Positions 26,066 to 35,473 of a stretch of 64,000 nucleotides of DNA are shown one piece after another. The translations under genes were made by a program, and so were the position numbers. Each line of letters starts with the position of its first letter. Position 1 is the first letter of the stretch. The DNA is from Mesorhizobium sp. AR02 (GTDB lineage Bacteria; Pseudomonadota; Alphaproteobacteria; Rhizobiales; Rhizobiaceae): contig NZ_CP080531.1 in NCBI RefSeq assembly GCF_024746835.1, forward strand, positions 496,001-560,000, given 5' to 3'. Under the pieces are notes generated by a model. That model had not been told where the DNA came from. It saw only the letters and a program-made list of their open reading frames with translations, and ran no database searches.

Positions 26066-27706
26066 TCACGCCACCTTGGCCATTTCCCGCAGCCGGAATT
26101 TCTGGATCTTGCCCGTCGAGGTCTTCGGTATCTCCGCGAAGATCACCGCTTTCGGCACTTTGAAGCGGGCCAGCAGCGCGCGGCAGTGCTCGATGATCTC
26201 GGACTCGGTCGCGGTCTTGCCCGGCTTCAACTCGACATAGGCAACCGGCACCTCGCCCCATTTGTCGTCATGGCGCGCCACCACGCCGCAAGAGGCGACG
26301 GACGGGTGCTTGTAGAGCGCATCCTCGACCTCGATCGAGGAAATGTTTTCGCCGCCCGAGATGATGATGTCCTTGGAACGGTCCTTGAGCTGGATGTAGC
26401 CGTCGGGATGCATGACGCCGAGATCGCCGGAGTGGAACCAGCCGCCGGCGAAGGCTTCGTCACTTGCCTTGCGGTTTTTCAGATAGCCCTTCATGACGAT
26501 GTTGCCGCGGAACATGACCTCGCCGATGGTCTCGCCGTCGGCCGGCGTTGTCTGCATCGTCTCGGGGTCCATGATGGTCAGACCTTCGAGCGCGGCGTAG
26601 CGCACGCCTTGTCTTGCCTTCTTGGCGCTGCGCTCTCCCTTTGCGAGACCGTCCCATTCGCCGTGCCATTCGTTGACCACGGCCGGACCATAGGTCTCGG
26701 TCAGGCCGTAGAGATGGGTGACGGCAAAGCCGGCATCGGCCATGCCCGACAGCACGGCTTCGGGCGGCGGCGCGGCTGCGGTGTTGAAGGTGACGGTCTG
26801 CGCGAACGTTCGCTTGTCCTCGTCCTTCGCGTTGATCAGCACCGACATGACGACCGGCGCACCGCACAGATGAGTGACGCCATGGTCGGCGATGGCGTCG
26901 TAGATCGGCTTCGGCCGCACCCAGCGCAGGCAGACATGGGTGCCGGCCTGGACGGCGAGCGTCCACGGAAAGCACCAGCCATTGCAATGGAACATCGGCA
27001 GCGTCCAGAGATAGACGGCGTGCTTGGCCATGCCGGCATGGATGGTGTTGGTGTAGGCCATCAGGGCGGCACCGCGATGGTGGTAGACGACGCCCTTCGG
27101 ATTGCCTGTCGTGCCGGAGGTGTAGTTGAGCGAGATGGCGTCCCATTCGTCGTCAGGCATCGACCAGGCGAAATCCTCGTCACCGCCGGCGACAAAATCC
27201 TCATAGTCCGCTGTGCCGATCCGCTCGCCCTTCGGATAGGGCGCGTCGGCGGCGTAGTCGGGATCGTCGTAGTCGATGACCAGCGGCTTGACCTTGGCCA
27301 GATCGAGCGCCTGCCGGACAACGCCTGAGAATTCGCGGTCGACGATGAGCACCCTGGTTTCGGCATGGTCGAGTTGGAACGCGATGACCGCGGCATCGAG
27401 GCGGGTGTTGAGCGAATGCAGCACCGCTTTGGTCATCGGCACGCCGAAATGCGCCTCCAGCATCGGCGGCGTGTTGGACAGCATGACGGTGACCGTGTCG
27501 CCCTTGCCGATGCCGCGCTTTTGCAAGGCCGAGGCGAGCTTCAGCGAGCGGCGCCAAAAATCACGGTAACTGAGGCGCTGGCGGCCATGGATGATGGCGA
27601 TATGGTCGGGATAGGTCTTTGCCGCGCGCTCCAGATAGGTGAGCGGCGTCAGCGGCTGGTGGTTGGCCGCGTTCCTGTCGAGATCCTGTTCGTAGGGATT
27701 GCCCAT
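26066..27706 (-). CDS. Acyl-CoA synthetase (AMP-forming)
   Basis: 546 residues of the ANL superfamily. The P-loop-like YTSGTTGNPKGVVYHHR (~185-200), GLTETYGP (~310), GGWFHSGDLGVMHPDGYIQLKDRSKDIIISGGENIS (~400-440) and the C-terminal KTSTGKIQKF (catalytic Lys) are all intact, so the enzyme should be active. It activates a carboxylic acid to its CoA thioester with ATP; related proteins act on medium-chain or methylthio/aryl acids, and the substrate is not resolved here. It diverges from the SorC regulator gene, with no beta-oxidation genes alongside. Confidence 0.88.
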   Translation of the reverse strand: MGNPYEQDLDRNAANHQPLTPLTYLERAAKTYPDHIAIIHGRQRLSYRDFWRRSLKLASALQKRGIGKGDTVTVMLSNTPPMLEAHFGVPMTKAVLHSLNTRLDAAVIAFQLDHAETRVLIVDREFSGVVRQALDLAKVKPLVIDYDDPDYAADAPYPKGERIGTADYEDFVAGGDEDFAWSMPDDEWDAISLNYTSGTTGNPKGVVYHHRGAALMAYTNTIHAGMAKHAVYLWTLPMFHCNGWCFPWTLAVQAGTHVCLRWVRPKPIYDAIADHGVTHLCGAPVVMSVLINAKDEDKRTFAQTVTFNTAAAPPPEAVLSGMADAGFAVTHLYGLTETYGPAVVNEWHGEWDGLAKGERSAKKARQGVRYAALEGLTIMDPETMQTTPADGETIGEVMFRGNIVMKGYLKNRKASDEAFAGGWFHSGDLGVMHPDGYIQLKDRSKDIIISGGENISSIEVEDALYKHPSVASCGVVARHDDKWGEVPVAYVELKPGKTATESEIIEHCRALLARFKVPKAVIFAEIPKTSTGKIQKFRLREMAKVA

Positions 27707-27908
27707 CCCGTCCTCCCCAAAGTCCTTTTCGAGCTTTCTAACCTTAGGACTCTCGTCAGGCCATCCCCCTGAATGGCCGAAAATGCTATGCTATCCAGGC
27801 TTTGTAGAATGGCGATCCTGAATGAGTCTTGCCGAGAGGCGATCGCGCTCACGCATCCAAATTTGACTTTTGTCGAGAGCCGTGACTAATGTCAGCCGAG
27901 GAGGCGGC

Positions 27909-28874
27909 ATGGCGATCCGACCGGCAGAACAGCTCATTCACAAAGCCGCCTGGCTCTATTATGCGCATGGTCTGCGGCAGGATCAGGTCGCAAGCCAGCT
28001 TAACATTTCCCGTGCTTCGGTGGCTATGTATCTGCGCAAGGCGCGCGAGACCGGCATCGTCAACATCTCGACCTCGACGCAGCTGTTCACCGACGACGTG
28101 ATGGCGCGCAAGCTCGAGGACGCGCTGGGCCTCGACGCAGTCTGGATCGCGCCGGAGAACGGCCATATCCCGGACCCATCGACTGATATCGCCGTGCTGG
28201 CGGCGAGCGTCTTTCTCGAACTGGTCAAGAAGGGCGACCGTATTGGCGTCGCCTGGGGCCGCACCGTCTACACGATCGCCGACATCATGTCCTATGCCGA
28301 CCTGCAGGATGTCACGGTGGTGCAACTCTGTGGCAATCTCGGCGCACCCTATTCCTACCGGCCAGACCAGTGCACGATGGAAATCGCGCGCCGGCTCAAT
28401 GCCAAGGGCCTCAACTTCTACGCGCCGCTGGTGCTGTCGACGGAAGAGCTGGCACGCGCGCTGCGGGCCGAGCCGGTGATCCGTGAGCAGCTGTCGGGAA
28501 TCAGAAACTGCGATCTGGCGCTCTACTCGGTCGGCGCGGTCGATGCCGACAGCCATCTGGTCAAATGCGGCGCCCTGACATCAGAAGAGATGGCGGAGCT
28601 GCGCAGCCGAGGAGCCGCAGGCGTCATTGCCGGGCAGATCATCGATGCCGAAGGTAAAGTTCTCGACTGCAGCTATAACCGCCGGGTGATCTCCGCCGAG
28701 CTTGCCTCGCTGCGCGCCATCGCCAGGCGGCTGATGGTGGTGCAGGAGGACAGCAAGTTCGAACCGCTGCTGGCGGCACTCGCCGGCGGGCTTTGCACGC
28801 ATCTGGTGGTCGGCGCGCATATGGCGCAGCGGCTGCTCGATCATGCCGGAGCGGCGCCACAAAAAGCATCCTGA
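27909..28874 (+). CDS. SorC/DeoR-type sugar-binding transcriptional regulator
   Basis: 321 residues. The N-terminal helix-turn-helix (AWLYYAHGLRQDQVASQLNISRASVAMYLRKARETGIVNI) is followed by a SorC-type effector domain resembling sugar-phosphate isomerases (GDRIGVAWGRTVYTI, VVQLCGNLGAPYSYRPDQ, VKCGALTSEEMAELRSRGAAGVIAGQIIDAEG, NRRVISAELASLRAI). ATG 27909 follows GGAGGCGGC; an upstream TTG at 27870 is possible. It lies 86 bases before, and on the same strand as, the aldolase/dehydrogenase fusion, which it probably controls along with the methylthioribose-type importer. Confidence 0.85.
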   Translation: MAIRPAEQLIHKAAWLYYAHGLRQDQVASQLNISRASVAMYLRKARETGIVNISTSTQLFTDDVMARKLEDALGLDAVWIAPENGHIPDPSTDIAVLAASVFLELVKKGDRIGVAWGRTVYTIADIMSYADLQDVTVVQLCGNLGAPYSYRPDQCTMEIARRLNAKGLNFYAPLVLSTEELARALRAEPVIREQLSGIRNCDLALYSVGAVDADSHLVKCGALTSEEMAELRSRGAAGVIAGQIIDAEGKVLDCSYNRRVISAELASLRAIARRLMVVQEDSKFEPLLAALAGGLCTHLVVGAHMAQRLLDHAGAAPQKAS

Positions 28875-28960
28875 AAAGCAACCCTTCGCCGGCGCATTGT
28901 CATCAAGGCGTCGCGGCATTCCTGTTTCACCACCCAAGACAGCAACTGGACGAAGCGAAC

Positions 28961-31015
28961 ATGAAGAATTTGTGGAACGACGACGCGGCCGAGAAACTCG
29001 TTGCCGACTATGCGAAGAAGGGCGTCGGCCGCGATCTCGCGCTGCGCGTCTACACGACGCGGCTGCTGGGTGGCGTGCCGCAGCTGGTCCTGCATGGCGG
29101 CGGCAACACCTCCTGCAAGATCAAGGCGACCGACCTCGTCGGCGACGAATGGGACGTGCTGTGCGTCAAGGGCAGCGGCTGGGACATGGCGGTCATCGAG
29201 CCGCAAGGCCTGCCGGCGGTCAAGATGGGCGCGCTGCTCAAGGCGCGCGCGCTGGACAAGCTCGCCGACGAAGACATGGTGGCGTTGCAGCGGGCGAACC
29301 TGATCGACCCATCCTCGCCCAACCCTTCGGTGGAGACGCTGCTGCATGCCTTCCTGCCGCACAAATTCGTCGACCACACCCATTCGACCGCCATCCTGGC
29401 GATCGTCGACCAGGAAGACTCGAAGCCGCTGGTGAAGACGGTGTTCGGCGAGAAGATGGGCTACGTTCCCTACATCATGCCGGGCTTCGACCTCGCCAAG
29501 GCGGCGGCCGATGTCTTCGATGCCAACCCGACCGTGGAAGGCCTGATCCTGGACAAGCACGGCATCTTCACCTTCGGCCACGATGCCAAACAGGCCTACG
29601 ACCGGATGATCCACTATGTGAATGTTGCCGAGGATTATGTGGCCAAGCATGCCAAGCCGCAGGCGGCAAAGGTGGCGCTGCCGGAAAAGCTTTCAACGCC
29701 GGCTTCCATCGCTCCGATGCTGCGCGGTGCCGTCGCGGTGGCACGCGGCGAAGGCCGTTTCGACCGCATGATCTCTGACTTCCGCACCTCCGACGCGATC
29801 GTCGACTTCATCAATTCGGCAGGGATTGCCGACTATGCCGGACGCGGCGTGTCGACACCTGACCTGTCGATCCGTATCAAGACCGGGCCGATGGCGGTGC
29901 CAGCGCCCGATACCGACAAGGCCGGCGACTACAAGGCCGTGATCAAGAGCCATGTCGATGCCTTCGCCCGGGACTATCGTGCCTATTTCGAGACCAATGA
30001 CGCCCTCGACGACGTCAAGCGCACCATGCTCGACCCGATGCCACGGCTGACGCTGGTGCCGGGGCTCGGCATGTTCGGCCATGGCCGCACATTGAAGGAT
30101 GCGAAGATCGCGTCGGATGTCGGCGAAATGTGGATCGAGGCGGTGCGCGGCGCCGAAGCGGTCGGCCGGTTCCATCCGCTGTCCAAGGCTGACCTGTTCC
30201 CGCTCGAATACTGGTCGCTGGAGCAGGCCAAGCTTGCCTCCAACAAGCCGAAGCCGCTGACCGGCCAGGTGGTGCTGATCACCGGCGGCGCCGGCGCGAT
30301 TGGTGCTGCAACCGCGAAGTTGTTCGCCGACAATGGCGCCCATGCGGTCGTCGTCGATCTCGATGCTGAAAAAGCAGCTGACGCCGCCAAGAAGGCAGGC
30401 AACAATTCGATCGGCGTCGGCGCCGACATCACCGACCCGGCCCAGGTACGCGCCGCTTTCGACAAAGCGGTGGCCGTCTTCGGTGGGGTCGATATTCTCG
30501 TCTCCAATGCGGGCGCAGCCTGGGAAGGCCGTATCGGCGAGCTCGACGATGCGCTGCTGCGCAAGAGTTTCGAGCTCAATTTCTTCGCCCATCAGTCGGT
30601 GGCGCAGAACGCCGTGCGCATCATGCTGGAACAGGGCACCGGCGGTGTGCTGTTGTTCAACACCTCCAAGCAGGCGGTCAATCCGGGTCCGAAATTCGGC
30701 GCCTATGGCGTGCCGAAGGCGGCGACGCTGTTCCTGTCCAGGCAATACGCGCTCGACTACGGCGCCCACGGCATCCGCTCGAACGCCGTCAACGCCGACC
30801 GCATCCGCTCCGGCATTTTGACCGACGCCATGATCGCCAGCCGCTCCGGCGCACGCGGCGTCTCCGAGAAGGAATACATGTCCGGCAATCTGCTCGGCCA
30901 GGAAGTGACGGCGCAGGACGTGGCGCAGGCCTTCCTGCATCATGCGCTGGCCGAACGGACCACCGCCGACGTGACGACGGTCGACGGCGGCAACATCGCG
31001 GCGGCGCTGCGGTAG
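28961..31015 (+). CDS. Bifunctional class II aldolase / short-chain dehydrogenase
   Basis: 684 residues, two enzymes in one chain (RhaD-like architecture). Residues ~1-230 are a class II aldolase/adducin domain with zinc-ligand-type motifs VDHTHSTAILA and ILDKHGIFTFGHD, and the GGGNTSCKI phosphate loop. Residues ~430-684 are an SDR: GQVVLITGGAGAIGAATAKLFADNGAH (nucleotide site), SNAGAAWEGRIGELDD, FNTSKQAVNPGPKFGAYGVPKAATLFL (Y-x3-K). The aldolase would cleave a (deoxy)ketose-1-phosphate to dihydroxyacetone phosphate plus an aldehyde, and the SDR would oxidise or reduce the aldehyde. Rhamnulose-1-P is the classical substrate, but no rhamnose kinase/isomerase is nearby; mtnK-mtnA are, pointing to 5-deoxy- or 5-methylthio-ribulose-1-P. 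Confidence 0.86.
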   Translation: MKNLWNDDAAEKLVADYAKKGVGRDLALRVYTTRLLGGVPQLVLHGGGNTSCKIKATDLVGDEWDVLCVKGSGWDMAVIEPQGLPAVKMGALLKARALDKLADEDMVALQRANLIDPSSPNPSVETLLHAFLPHKFVDHTHSTAILAIVDQEDSKPLVKTVFGEKMGYVPYIMPGFDLAKAAADVFDANPTVEGLILDKHGIFTFGHDAKQAYDRMIHYVNVAEDYVAKHAKPQAAKVALPEKLSTPASIAPMLRGAVAVARGEGRFDRMISDFRTSDAIVDFINSAGIADYAGRGVSTPDLSIRIKTGPMAVPAPDTDKAGDYKAVIKSHVDAFARDYRAYFETNDALDDVKRTMLDPMPRLTLVPGLGMFGHGRTLKDAKIASDVGEMWIEAVRGAEAVGRFHPLSKADLFPLEYWSLEQAKLASNKPKPLTGQVVLITGGAGAIGAATAKLFADNGAHAVVVDLDAEKAADAAKKAGNNSIGVGADITDPAQVRAAFDKAVAVFGGVDILVSNAGAAWEGRIGELDDALLRKSFELNFFAHQSVAQNAVRIMLEQGTGGVLLFNTSKQAVNPGPKFGAYGVPKAATLFLSRQYALDYGAHGIRSNAVNADRIRSGILTDAMIASRSGARGVSEKEYMSGNLLGQEVTAQDVAQAFLHHALAERTTADVTTVDGGNIAAALR

Positions 31016-31031
31016 GTAGAACTTTCCTTGC

Positions 31032-31057
31032 GATCCCCTGCCGCAAGGCAGGGGATC
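31032..31057 (+). terminator. Terminator-like hairpin after aldolase/SDR
   Basis: A perfect 11-bp stem, GATCCCCTGCC (31032-31042) and GGCAGGGGATC (31047-31057), loop GCAA, 16 bases after the stop codon. No T-run follows. Confidence 0.6.
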
Positions 31058-31078
31058 ATGGCATGAGATACAGGAAAC

Positions 31079-31095
31079 CTAACAAATATTGTTAG
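31079..31095. promoter_or_regulatory. Palindromic operator of parDE
   Basis: CTAACAA (31079-31085) and TTGTTAG (31089-31095) around ATA, 28 bases before the antitoxin ATG. RHH antitoxins bind such short symmetric sites to autoregulate, so this is the probable ParD operator. Confidence 0.55.
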
Positions 31096-31123
31096 TTCTT
31101 GTGAGGTGTGATAGTGGATCGGT

Positions 31124-31399
31124 ATGAAAGCCGAACCGATGCGCACCCTAACCATTTCGCTCACCGCGAAGCAGAGTGCTCGCCTGCAAAGCGCCATCGA
31201 AGGCGGAGCGTATGCCTCCAACAGCGAGATTGTCCGCGACGCTCTTCGTCTGTGGGAGCAGCGCGAGGAGTTACGCGCCCTTGAACTCGAGCACCTGAAA
31301 CGCGCCTATGCCGACGGCATGGCCAGCGGCAAGCCGGTGGAAGTCGAACCCGCCGAGTTTCTACGCAATCTGAAGGCAGAACGCCGCGCCCGTGGCTAG
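31124..31399 (+). CDS. parD: ParD-like antitoxin (ribbon-helix-helix)
   Basis: 91 residues from ATG 31124 (ATG 31139 also possible). The N-terminal RTLTISLTAKQSARLQSAIEGGAYASNSEIVRDALRLWEQRE is the RHH DNA-binding fold of ParD/CC2985 antitoxins; the charged C-terminal half (DGMASGKPVEVEPAEFLRNLKAERRARG) would wrap the toxin. Its stop overlaps the toxin's GTG start by 8 bases, the usual toxin-antitoxin arrangement. Confidence 0.9.
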   Translation: MKAEPMRTLTISLTAKQSARLQSAIEGGAYASNSEIVRDALRLWEQREELRALELEHLKRAYADGMASGKPVEVEPAEFLRNLKAERRARG

Positions 31400-31679
31400 A
31401 TATCGGCTCACACCGCGCGCCGCGCAGGATTTGCGGGACATCTGGAACACCATAGCAATCGACAATGAAAAGGCAGCGGACAGGCTGCTGATGCGCATTT
31501 TTGAGAAGCTGGACCTGGCGGCACACCACCCCAAGATGGGCACGGCCCGGCCGGAATTGAGCGCGACAGCCCGCGTGCTCATCGAAGGCCGCTACATCGT
31601 CATCTACGAACCGCAACCGGACGGCGTCCTGGCTGTGGCTGTCGTCCACGGGATGCGCGATCCGGAACACTGGCTGTAA
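31392..31679 (+). CDS. parE: ParE/RelE-superfamily toxin
   Basis: 95 residues starting at GTG 31392. Family pattern: YRLTPRAAQDLRDIWNTIA at the N-terminus, AADRLLMRIFEKLDLAAHHPKMGTARPEL in the middle, and RYIVIYEPQPDGVLAVAVVHGMRDPEHWL at the end, close to typical ParE sequences that target DNA gyrase. Complete and in frame, so the module looks functional. It sits alone between two catabolic units with no other mobile-element sign. Confidence 0.88.
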   Translation: MARYRLTPRAAQDLRDIWNTIAIDNEKAADRLLMRIFEKLDLAAHHPKMGTARPELSATARVLIEGRYIVIYEPQPDGVLAVAVVHGMRDPEHWL

Positions 31680-31700
31680 GCGAGAGCCTGCCTCCACATG

Positions 31701-31727
31701 AAAAGGGCGGCTCATGGCCGCCCTTTT
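31701..31727. terminator. Bidirectional Rho-independent terminator
   Basis: AAAAGGGCGGC (31701-31711) and GCCGCCCTTTT (31717-31727) form a GC stem flanked by A- and T-runs, serving both parE (plus) and the ABC substrate-binding gene (minus), whose stop is at 31747. Confidence 0.9.
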
Positions 31728-31746
31728 GCGTTTGTCAGACCCGCGT

Positions 31747-32799
31747 CTACTTCGCGTTCGGGTTCGGCATCCAGGCCGGCATGGCGACATCGGCATGGGC
31801 GAACTGCGGCAGCTTGGCCGACAGGTCTTCCATGTTCTTGATGTCCTTGTCGATCAGCTCCTTCTGGGTGATCAGCGTCGGCGGCACGATGACATTGTGG
31901 CCAGGATCTTCACCGGCCAGCAGTTGCGCCAGCGCGCGCACCGAGACCTGACCGACGACGGCCGGGTTGGTCGCAGCGGTCGCCGCCCAGGCGCTGTCGG
32001 GCTCGCGCATGGCTGATATATCCGAGGTCGAGATGTCGGCCGAATAGATCTTGATGCCCTTGTTCAGGCCGGCCTCGTCGACGGCGATCTTCACGCCCTT
32101 GGCGAATTCGTCATAGGGGGCGAACATCACCTTGATGTCCGGGTGGGCCGACAGCACCGAACGCGCCTGGTTGGCGACGGAGTTGGCGATCGGGTTGTCG
32201 AGCGTGCCGAACATCGCGACTTCCTTGATGCCCGTATATTTTTTCTTCACGTCGACCCAGGTCTCGTTGCGGCGGTCGAGCGGCGCGATGCCGGCGACAT
32301 AGACATAGCCGGCATTCCAGCTCTCGCCATTGTCCTTGACCGCCTGCTCGAGCGCGAGGCGGGCAAGGTCTTTATCCGATTGTTCGATCTGCGGGATCTT
32401 GGGGTTTTCGACATTGACGTCGAACGCCACCACCTTGATGCCGGCGTCGACCGCACGCTGGGCGGCGTCCTTCATCGATTCCGTCAGGCCGTGCTGGATG
32501 ATGATGCCCTGCACACCGAGCGCGATGGCCTGGTCGACCATGTCGGACTGGAGGGCTGCGTCCTGGCGGCTGTCGAGCACGCGCAAGTCGATGCCGAGCG
32601 CCTTCGACTGTGCCTCGACGCCCGAAAGATAGGCCTGGAAGAAGTCGCCGGTCGAGAGATAGCGCACCAGCGCGATCTTGACGCCGGGCTTGTCGAACGG
32701 CGCCGGCTTGTCCGCGGCCAGCGCCGGGAACTGCATCAGCATGGTTGCGCCGGCCAGTCCGAGCGCCACCTTCCCCAGAAGTCTTCTTGTGATGTTCAC
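31747..32799 (-). CDS. Ribose-type ABC transporter substrate-binding protein
   Basis: 350 residues from GTG 32799, which follows GGAGG; longer in-frame starts would run through the leader. The signal peptide carries paired arginines (NITRRLLGKVALGLAGATMLMQFPALA-AD), so Sec or Tat export is possible. The mature part is a type I periplasmic sugar-binding fold (GVKIALVRYLSTGDFFQAYLSGVEAQSKALG, VQGIIIQHGLTES, KVMFAPYDEFAKGVKIAVDEAG). It is the last gene of the ATPase-permease-binding protein operon divergent from mtnKA, suggesting methylthioribose or deoxyribose-type ligands. Confidence 0.87.
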   Translation of the reverse strand: MNITRRLLGKVALGLAGATMLMQFPALAADKPAPFDKPGVKIALVRYLSTGDFFQAYLSGVEAQSKALGIDLRVLDSRQDAALQSDMVDQAIALGVQGIIIQHGLTESMKDAAQRAVDAGIKVVAFDVNVENPKIPQIEQSDKDLARLALEQAVKDNGESWNAGYVYVAGIAPLDRRNETWVDVKKKYTGIKEVAMFGTLDNPIANSVANQARSVLSAHPDIKVMFAPYDEFAKGVKIAVDEAGLNKGIKIYSADISTSDISAMREPDSAWAATAATNPAVVGQVSVRALAQLLAGEDPGHNVIVPPTLITQKELIDKDIKNMEDLSAKLPQFAHADVAMPAWMPNPNAK

Positions 32800-32848
32800 C
32801 TTGTTTCCTCCACTCTTTGTTGAACTCGAAAATCCTGTCCGGTCGAAA

Positions 32849-33844
32849 CTACCCCCTGCCCCTGCCCGAAAGGGCAAAGGTGAAGACAAGGGCGACGACC
32901 AGAACCACGCCCTTGACGAAATCCTGCGTGTAATAAGGCGCGTTCATCATCGTCAGGCCTTGCAGCAGGATGCCGACGAACAACGCGCCGACGGCGGTGC
33001 CGAAAGCGTTTGGCTTGGCAGCACCCAGCACCGCGTAGCCGATCAACGCCGCGGCGACCGCATCGAGCAGCAAATTGTTGCCCGAGGCGATATCGCCACG
33101 TCCAAGCCGGGCAGCGAGCAAAATGCCGCCGATCGAGGCAAAAACGCCTGAAATGACGTAGGCCCAGATCTTGTATGCCTTGACCGGCGCACCGGCGAGT
33201 TCGGCGGCGCGCTCATTTGAGCCGACGGCATACATCATGCGGCCGAAGCGGGTGTATTCGAGGAAGAACCAGATCAGTACGGCGAGCACCAGCAGCACGA
33301 CCACCGACACCGGAATGAGGTTCGGGATGAAGAAGTCGAAGCGATGGCGGCCAAGCGCCAGGAAGGCGTCGCCGAACTTGCCATTGGCGACCGAGCCGTC
33401 GGGCATGGTCATGCCGGTGGCGATCGAACGGCCCTCGGTCGGGATGCGCTGCAGGCCGACGAGCAGGAACATCATGCCGAGCGTCGCCAAGAGATCGGGC
33501 ACGCGCATATAGACGATCAGCCAGCCATTGATCAGGCCGACAATGGCGCCGATGAGCAGGCAGACGACGACCGCAACGACGGCGTTCTGCTCCAGCACCA
33601 CCATGACATAGGCCGCCGCCATCATGGCCGAGGTGGCGACCGAGCCGATCGACAGGTCAAAGCCACCGACGACGAGCGTCGCGGTGACGCCGAGCGCCAG
33701 CACACCGGTGATGGCGACCGACTGGAAGATGAAGACGGCACTTTGCGGCGAGACGAACCCGTCGGCGGCGATCGCGAAATAGGCGACGAGCCCGAACAAC
33801 AGGACGATGAATCCATAGCGGATGGCGTAGTCGCGCAGCGTCAT
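32849..33844 (-). CDS. Ribose-type ABC transporter permease
   Basis: 331 residues of the RbsC family with 8-10 helices. Characteristic loops: GVTATLVVGGFDLSIGSVATSAMM (cf. GIDLSVGS), NGWLIVYMRVPDLLATLGMMFLLVGLQRI, YAVGSNERAAELAGAPV (the EAA-like ATPase contact) and LIGYAVLGAAKPNAFGTAVGALFVGILLQGL. Replacement of the usual GID by GFD is minor. It lies 49 bases upstream of the binding-protein start and 81 bases after the ATPase. Confidence 0.9.
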   Translation of the reverse strand: MTLRDYAIRYGFIVLLFGLVAYFAIAADGFVSPQSAVFIFQSVAITGVLALGVTATLVVGGFDLSIGSVATSAMMAAAYVMVVLEQNAVVAVVVCLLIGAIVGLINGWLIVYMRVPDLLATLGMMFLLVGLQRIPTEGRSIATGMTMPDGSVANGKFGDAFLALGRHRFDFFIPNLIPVSVVVLLVLAVLIWFFLEYTRFGRMMYAVGSNERAAELAGAPVKAYKIWAYVISGVFASIGGILLAARLGRGDIASGNNLLLDAVAAALIGYAVLGAAKPNAFGTAVGALFVGILLQGLTMMNAPYYTQDFVKGVVLVVALVFTFALSGRGRG

Positions 33845-33925
33845 TCAGCGCACCCCGGCGCCGCTGCCCTGTTTACCCAACTCGAACCCATAGTCTCTCC
33901 GTTCCAATTCAATCGATCGCCACGC

Positions 33926-35437
33926 TCAGGCCGCGCTGTGCAGCGGCCCGCCGGCGACCTCGGCCAGCAAGCGATCGAGATCGACTTCGGCATTGCGGTG
34001 TTCGCCGACGATTGTGTGCTCCGACATCACCAAAATGCGGTCGGCCGTCTCCAGCGCCTCGTCGAGTTCGGTGACGAACAAAAGCGTCGCGCGGCCATGG
34101 GCGCTTGCCCTCAGCTTGGCGGCGATGTCGCGCCGGGCCGAAATGTCGACACCCTGAAACGGCTCGTCGAGGATGAACAGCTTCGCGTCTTGTGCCATCC
34201 AGCGGGCGACCATCACCTTCTGCTGGTTGCCGCCGGACAGTGCCGACATTTCGTCCTTCTCGGAGCGGCAGACGATGCTGAGTTCCTCGATCTGCCGGCG
34301 CGCGGTGGCGCGTTCGAGGCGTCGCTTGAGCACGCTCAGATTCGACATCCGCTTGAGGAATGGCAGGCTGACATTGCGCTCGATGTTGAAGCCGCCGACG
34401 ATGCCGCTGGTGGCGCGGTCCTTGGCGACGAGGAACACGCCGGCGGCGATCGCGTCACCCGCCGAGCGCGGCGCATAGGGCTTGCCGTTCATCGTCATGG
34501 TGCCGGCGAGCGGCTTGCGCACACCAAACAGCGTTTCGGCAAGTGCTGTCTTGCCGACGCCCACAAGGCCGGTGATGGCGACGACCTCGCCATCGCCAAG
34601 CGTCAGTGAAATCGGCCTGGCGCCCTGCACGATGCGCAGGCCTTCGACGGTCAGGACCGGTTTGACTGAGTCCCTGGCAACGATCTGATCGAGATGGATC
34701 TTGCGGCCAAGCATGGCGTTGACCGCGCCTTCATAGTCGAGCGGTTTCCTGTCGAAGACGCCGGAGATGACGCCGTCGCGCATCGAGACGATGCGGTCGG
34801 CAAGCCGCCTGATGTCGGACATGCGGTGCGAGATGTAGAGGATAGCCACGCCTTGCTCGCGCAGCCTGTCAACCAGCGCGAACAGCCGGTCGGCCTCGGC
34901 GCTGGAGAGTGAGGAGGTCGGCTCGTCGAGGATCAGCACCTTCGGCTGATGCGCCAAGGCCCGCGCGATCGCCACCATCTGGCGATCGGCCAACGAAAGG
35001 TCGTTGACGCGGGCTTTCAAATCGATGGCCAGCCCCATGCGGTCGGCGACGGCCTTGGCTTCGCGGCGAACGCGGACCGGATTGAACAGGGTCGGCACGC
35101 CCCGGCCGCTCAGTCTGTCGAGCGTCAGATTGGTCGCGACATCGAGATCGGCCACGACACCGTCATTGATGTTCTGGTGCACAGTGACGACGCCGGCGCG
35201 GATCGCTTCCGCCGGCGTGTTCGGCGCGAAGTCTTGGTCAGCCAATGTCATGGCGCCGCCGCCGCGCTCGTAGACGCCGCTGATGATCTTGACGAGGGTG
35301 GATTTGCCGGCGCCATTGGCGCCCATCAGCACGGTCACTTCGCCGGAATGCAGCTCGAGCGAGATGCCGCCAAGCACCTCGTTGCGGCCAAAGGATTTCC
35401 TCAGTCCCTCTACGCGGAACACGGCATTGCCGACCAT
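33926..35437 (-). CDS. Ribose-type ABC transporter ATPase (two ATP-binding domains)
   Basis: 503 residues of the RbsA/MglA type with two fused ABC domains. Domain 1: Walker A GANGAGKST, signature LSLADRQMVAIARAL, Walker B LILDEPTSSL. Domain 2 has the degenerate A-loop GLVGVGKTALAE (a GKT is retained) and signature LSGGNQQKVMVARW, with LFILDEPFQGVD. ATG 35437 (MVGNAVFRVEGLRKSFG) with GGAGGAA is preferred over an upstream in-frame start at 35497, which would overlap the shared operator. First gene of the importer operon. Confidence 0.9.
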   Translation of the reverse strand: MVGNAVFRVEGLRKSFGRNEVLGGISLELHSGEVTVLMGANGAGKSTLVKIISGVYERGGGAMTLADQDFAPNTPAEAIRAGVVTVHQNINDGVVADLDVATNLTLDRLSGRGVPTLFNPVRVRREAKAVADRMGLAIDLKARVNDLSLADRQMVAIARALAHQPKVLILDEPTSSLSSAEADRLFALVDRLREQGVAILYISHRMSDIRRLADRIVSMRDGVISGVFDRKPLDYEGAVNAMLGRKIHLDQIVARDSVKPVLTVEGLRIVQGARPISLTLGDGEVVAITGLVGVGKTALAETLFGVRKPLAGTMTMNGKPYAPRSAGDAIAAGVFLVAKDRATSGIVGGFNIERNVSLPFLKRMSNLSVLKRRLERATARRQIEELSIVCRSEKDEMSALSGGNQQKVMVARWMAQDAKLFILDEPFQGVDISARRDIAAKLRASAHGRATLLFVTELDEALETADRILVMSEHTIVGEHRNAEVDLDRLLAEVAGGPLHSAA

Positions 35438-35473
35438 GCGTTCCTCCCTGACCACGACGCTATGGTCAATATC

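Noticed and set aside
28961..31015. Dedicated rhamnose aldolase (rhaD)
   Set aside because: Architecture fits, but no rhamnose isomerase, kinase, mutarotase or Rha transporter is nearby; left as a class-level call.
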